Origin: Eubacteriales bacterium
Lineage (GTDB): Bacteria > Bacillota > Clostridia > Lachnospirales > Lachnospiraceae
Assembly: GCA_030533405.1 (NCBI GenBank)
Contig: JAUNJF010000005.1
Coordinates: 33,437 to 97,436, forward strand
Length of the DNA: 64,000 nucleotides
Direction: 5' to 3'
The notes below the pieces were generated by a model, which saw only the letters and a list, made by a program, of their open reading frames with translations, had not been told where the DNA came from and searched no databases. This document shows positions 62,571 through 64,000 of the stretch, piece by piece (position 1 is the first letter of the stretch; each line of letters opens with the position of its first letter). The position numbers were made by a program, and so were the translations under genes.

Positions 62571-63206
62571 ATGGAACCGAAAAAACAGTATTATGAGAAT
62601 GTTGCAAAGACAATTATAAAAAATTTGGAAAAAAGACAGATGGAAGGCTATTACTGTGAAGATGGACAGAGTGCTGTTAAGAAAGTATTGGAGTTGATGC
62701 CAAAGGGCTCTAGCATTGGTTGGGGTGGTTCTATGACATTAACAGAGCTTGGTGTGTTTGATGCGATTCAAAACGGTGATTATGAGATTTTTAATCGCGA
62801 TCTTGCAAAGACAAAAGAAGAACAAAAGAAAGTGTATTCCCAGATTGTTGGTGCGGATTATTTTTTGATGAGTAGTAATGCGATTACATTGGACGGCGAG
62901 TTGGTAAATATTGATGGTCGAGGAAATCGTGTATCATTTCTTTGCTTTGGACCAGAAAACGTGATTGTAGTGGTTGGGATGAACAAAATTGCAACAAATG
63001 CCCAGGATGGTATGAATCGTGTCCGTAATATTGCGGCACCACCAAATACAGTACGCTTGAATAAAAAGACTCCATGTGCGACAACAGGTATGTGCGGAGA
63101 TTGCTATTCTCCTGATTGTATTTGCTGTCAATTGGTTGTGACAAGAAAGTCTGCTACACCTGGAAGAATCAAGGTTATTTTGGTTGGTGAAGAATTAGGA
63201 TATTAA
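62571..63206 (+). CDS. LUD-domain (LutC/YkgG-like) protein
   Basis: 211 residues. The LUD domain is seen in SSIGWGGSMTLTELGVFDAI and ADYFLMSSNAITLDGELVNI, then GRGNRVSFLCFGPENVIVVV and GMNKIATNAQDGMNRVRN. A Cys-rich part (TPCATTGMCGDCYSPDCICC) follows near the end. LutB/LutC proteins oxidise lactate, but this stand-alone type with extra cysteines, common in Clostridia, is unassigned and may bind a metal or cluster. AAAAGGAGAAG precedes the ATG. Confidence 0.88.
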   Translation: MEPKKQYYENVAKTIIKNLEKRQMEGYYCEDGQSAVKKVLELMPKGSSIGWGGSMTLTELGVFDAIQNGDYEIFNRDLAKTKEEQKKVYSQIVGADYFLMSSNAITLDGELVNIDGRGNRVSFLCFGPENVIVVVGMNKIATNAQDGMNRVRNIAAPPNTVRLNKKTPCATTGMCGDCYSPDCICCQLVVTRKSATPGRIKVILVGEELGY

Positions 63207-63219
63207 TTGGAGGACGAAA

Positions 63220-63678
63220 ATGGAGCATACAGTGAAAAAGAGTAAAGCCAATCGTGTTGCGATGCGTGTGACGGCACTTGTTTTTTTGTTGGTGGGGGCA
63301 GGTAGCTTTTATGCATTTACCGCAAAAGAACGAGGACTCGGAAGATTTGTACTGATGATATTGTGTGCGGGTTGTATTGCATATGGGCTATATTTAATGG
63401 TACAGACATTGAAAGCGCAGGCTTATGACATTACCTATGTGTTTGGTGATAAGCAGATGACATTAAAGCTACATCATAAGGAAAAGGTATATTCGTATGC
63501 AGAAATGACGAAGTTATCGTATGTCGTTCCAAATGAAAATATGGATTATGGTGTGATTCAGATGTATTTTGATAAAGAACAGTATGTCATTCCGTTTATG
63601 GGGAATCGTAATGTTGGGGAAGCGTTATATGGCATGTTAGAGATGAAACGAGAAGAGTTTTCATCGAAAGATCAATAA
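63220..63678 (+). CDS. Small membrane protein of unknown function
   Basis: 152 residues. Two hydrophobic helices (VTALVFLLVGAGSFYAF, VLMILCAGCIAYGLYLM) are followed by a beta-rich cytoplasmic part of about 80 residues (AYDITYVFGDKQMTLKLHHK). The shape resembles small PH-like/YcxB membrane proteins, but I cannot assign a family. GGAGGACGAAA precedes the ATG. It is 13 bases after the LUD gene and 15 before birA. Confidence 0.78.
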   Translation: MEHTVKKSKANRVAMRVTALVFLLVGAGSFYAFTAKERGLGRFVLMILCAGCIAYGLYLMVQTLKAQAYDITYVFGDKQMTLKLHHKEKVYSYAEMTKLSYVVPNENMDYGVIQMYFDKEQYVIPFMGNRNVGEALYGMLEMKREEFSSKDQ

Positions 63679-63693
63679 ATTGCAGGTGAGAAA

Positions 63694-64000
63694 ATGAAAA
63701 ATCAAATTCTTAAGTTATTAAAAGAAAAAGCAGATTATGTTTCGGGACAGGATATTTGTGATCAGTTAGGAGTGTCTCGGACTGCCATATGGAAAAATAT
63801 TAAGACGTTGAAAAATCAGGGATATCAAATCGATTCGGTCAATAATAGGGGCTACAAATTACTTGCTGAACCAGATTCGCTGAATGTGTCTGCGATTGAA
63901 GAATATTTAAAGACGAAATGGCTTGCAAAAAACATTATATTTGAGAAGACTATGGATTCCACAAATGCAAGAGCGAAATTACTTGGAGAAAATGGTGGAG
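63694..64000 (+). CDS. birA: BirA: biotin-protein ligase and repressor (3' end beyond window)
   Basis: 102 codons are visible. The N-terminal winged helix-turn-helix (MKNQILKLLKEKADYVSGQD, ICDQLGVSRTAIWKNIKTLK) indicates the bifunctional form that represses biotin genes. After NNRGYKLLAEPD the ligase domain begins (IIFEKTMDSTNARAKLLGEN). AGGTGAGAAA precedes the ATG at 63694. The catalytic GRGRxG motif lies beyond the window. Confidence 0.92.
   Translation, partial: MKNQILKLLKEKADYVSGQDICDQLGVSRTAIWKNIKTLKNQGYQIDSVNNRGYKLLAEPDSLNVSAIEEYLKTKWLAKNIIFEKTMDSTNARAKLLGENGG

Overview
The window is a gene-dense piece of an AT-rich Firmicutes chromosome. Strong AGGAGG-type ribosome binding sites, the set of Lachnospiraceae-type protein families (DUF4317, DUF815, B12/radical SAM with DUF4080, DUF1292, DapL, soluble chemotaxis-like proteins) and extensive xylan-degradation genes point to a plant-fibre-degrading gut or rumen Lachnospiraceae of the Butyrivibrio/Pseudobutyrivibrio/Roseburia kind. 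This is an inference from gene content, without a marker-gene comparison. I see no rRNA, tRNA, CRISPR array, phage or transposase gene. No stretch longer than 300 bases lacks a gene; the longest gaps are 240-285 bases and are described below.

Layout. 1-3.8 kb: the 5' part of a GH43 glycosidase (minus strand, runs off the left edge), an MBL hydrolase and a MATE exporter. 3.9-8.6 kb: two ECF sigma/anti-sigma pairs flanking a secreted leucine-rich-repeat protein. 8.8-11.2 kb: an HD-GYP response regulator and a lipoprotein. 11.4-13.7 kb: a large secreted xylanase/deacetylase (GH11-CBM36-CBM36-CE4) whose Shine-Dalgarno lies inside a strong hairpin. 13.9-21.9 kb: an orphan small protein, aroD, an alpha/beta hydrolase with an Asp at the nucleophile position, a dGTPase-like HD protein, DUF4317, a DUF815 ATPase and a radical SAM protein. 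21.9-26.5 kb: a GH113-like glycosidase divergent from an AraC regulator, a NYN-LOTUS protein, MscL with a zinc ribbon, and a HAD phosphatase. 26.6-29.2 kb: a zinc/cadmium efflux operon (SmtB-like sensor, free HMA protein, P-type ATPase). 29.3-33 kb: Nudix, a GH13 amylase and a tocopherol-cyclase-like protein.

33-39.8 kb is a TPP-riboswitch-controlled thiamine operon (thiC-thiS-thiF-thiG-thiH-TenI/ThiE fusion-HAD phosphatase, possibly also a MIF-like tautomerase). 39.8-47.1 kb holds a dihydrouridine synthase, a DNA-alkylation repair protein, glnA with an ANTAR protein, dapF-dapL and ilvE. 47.2-49.1 kb: a DHH phosphoesterase and a short soluble MCP. 49.1-55.2 kb: a cluster of four GC-rich hairpins, then an intracellular xylo-oligosaccharide operon (GH43, carboxylesterase, MATE transporter, GH39). 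55.2-60.6 kb: a c-di-AMP locus (two membrane proteins, cdaA, cdaR, HPr, Sir2, LysR). 60.7-64 kb: DUF1292, purA, LUD-domain protein, a small membrane protein and the start of birA.

How the parts fit: the secreted GH11/CE4 enzyme would cut and deacetylate xylan outside the cell, and the GH43, GH39 and esterase would finish the oligosaccharides inside. A further structural signal is a family of three palindromic intergenic repeats (7223-7271, 40810-40886, 62456-62540) sharing a core around AATTTAGGTGGTT; one copy is flanked by GTATA on both sides like a small non-autonomous mobile element.
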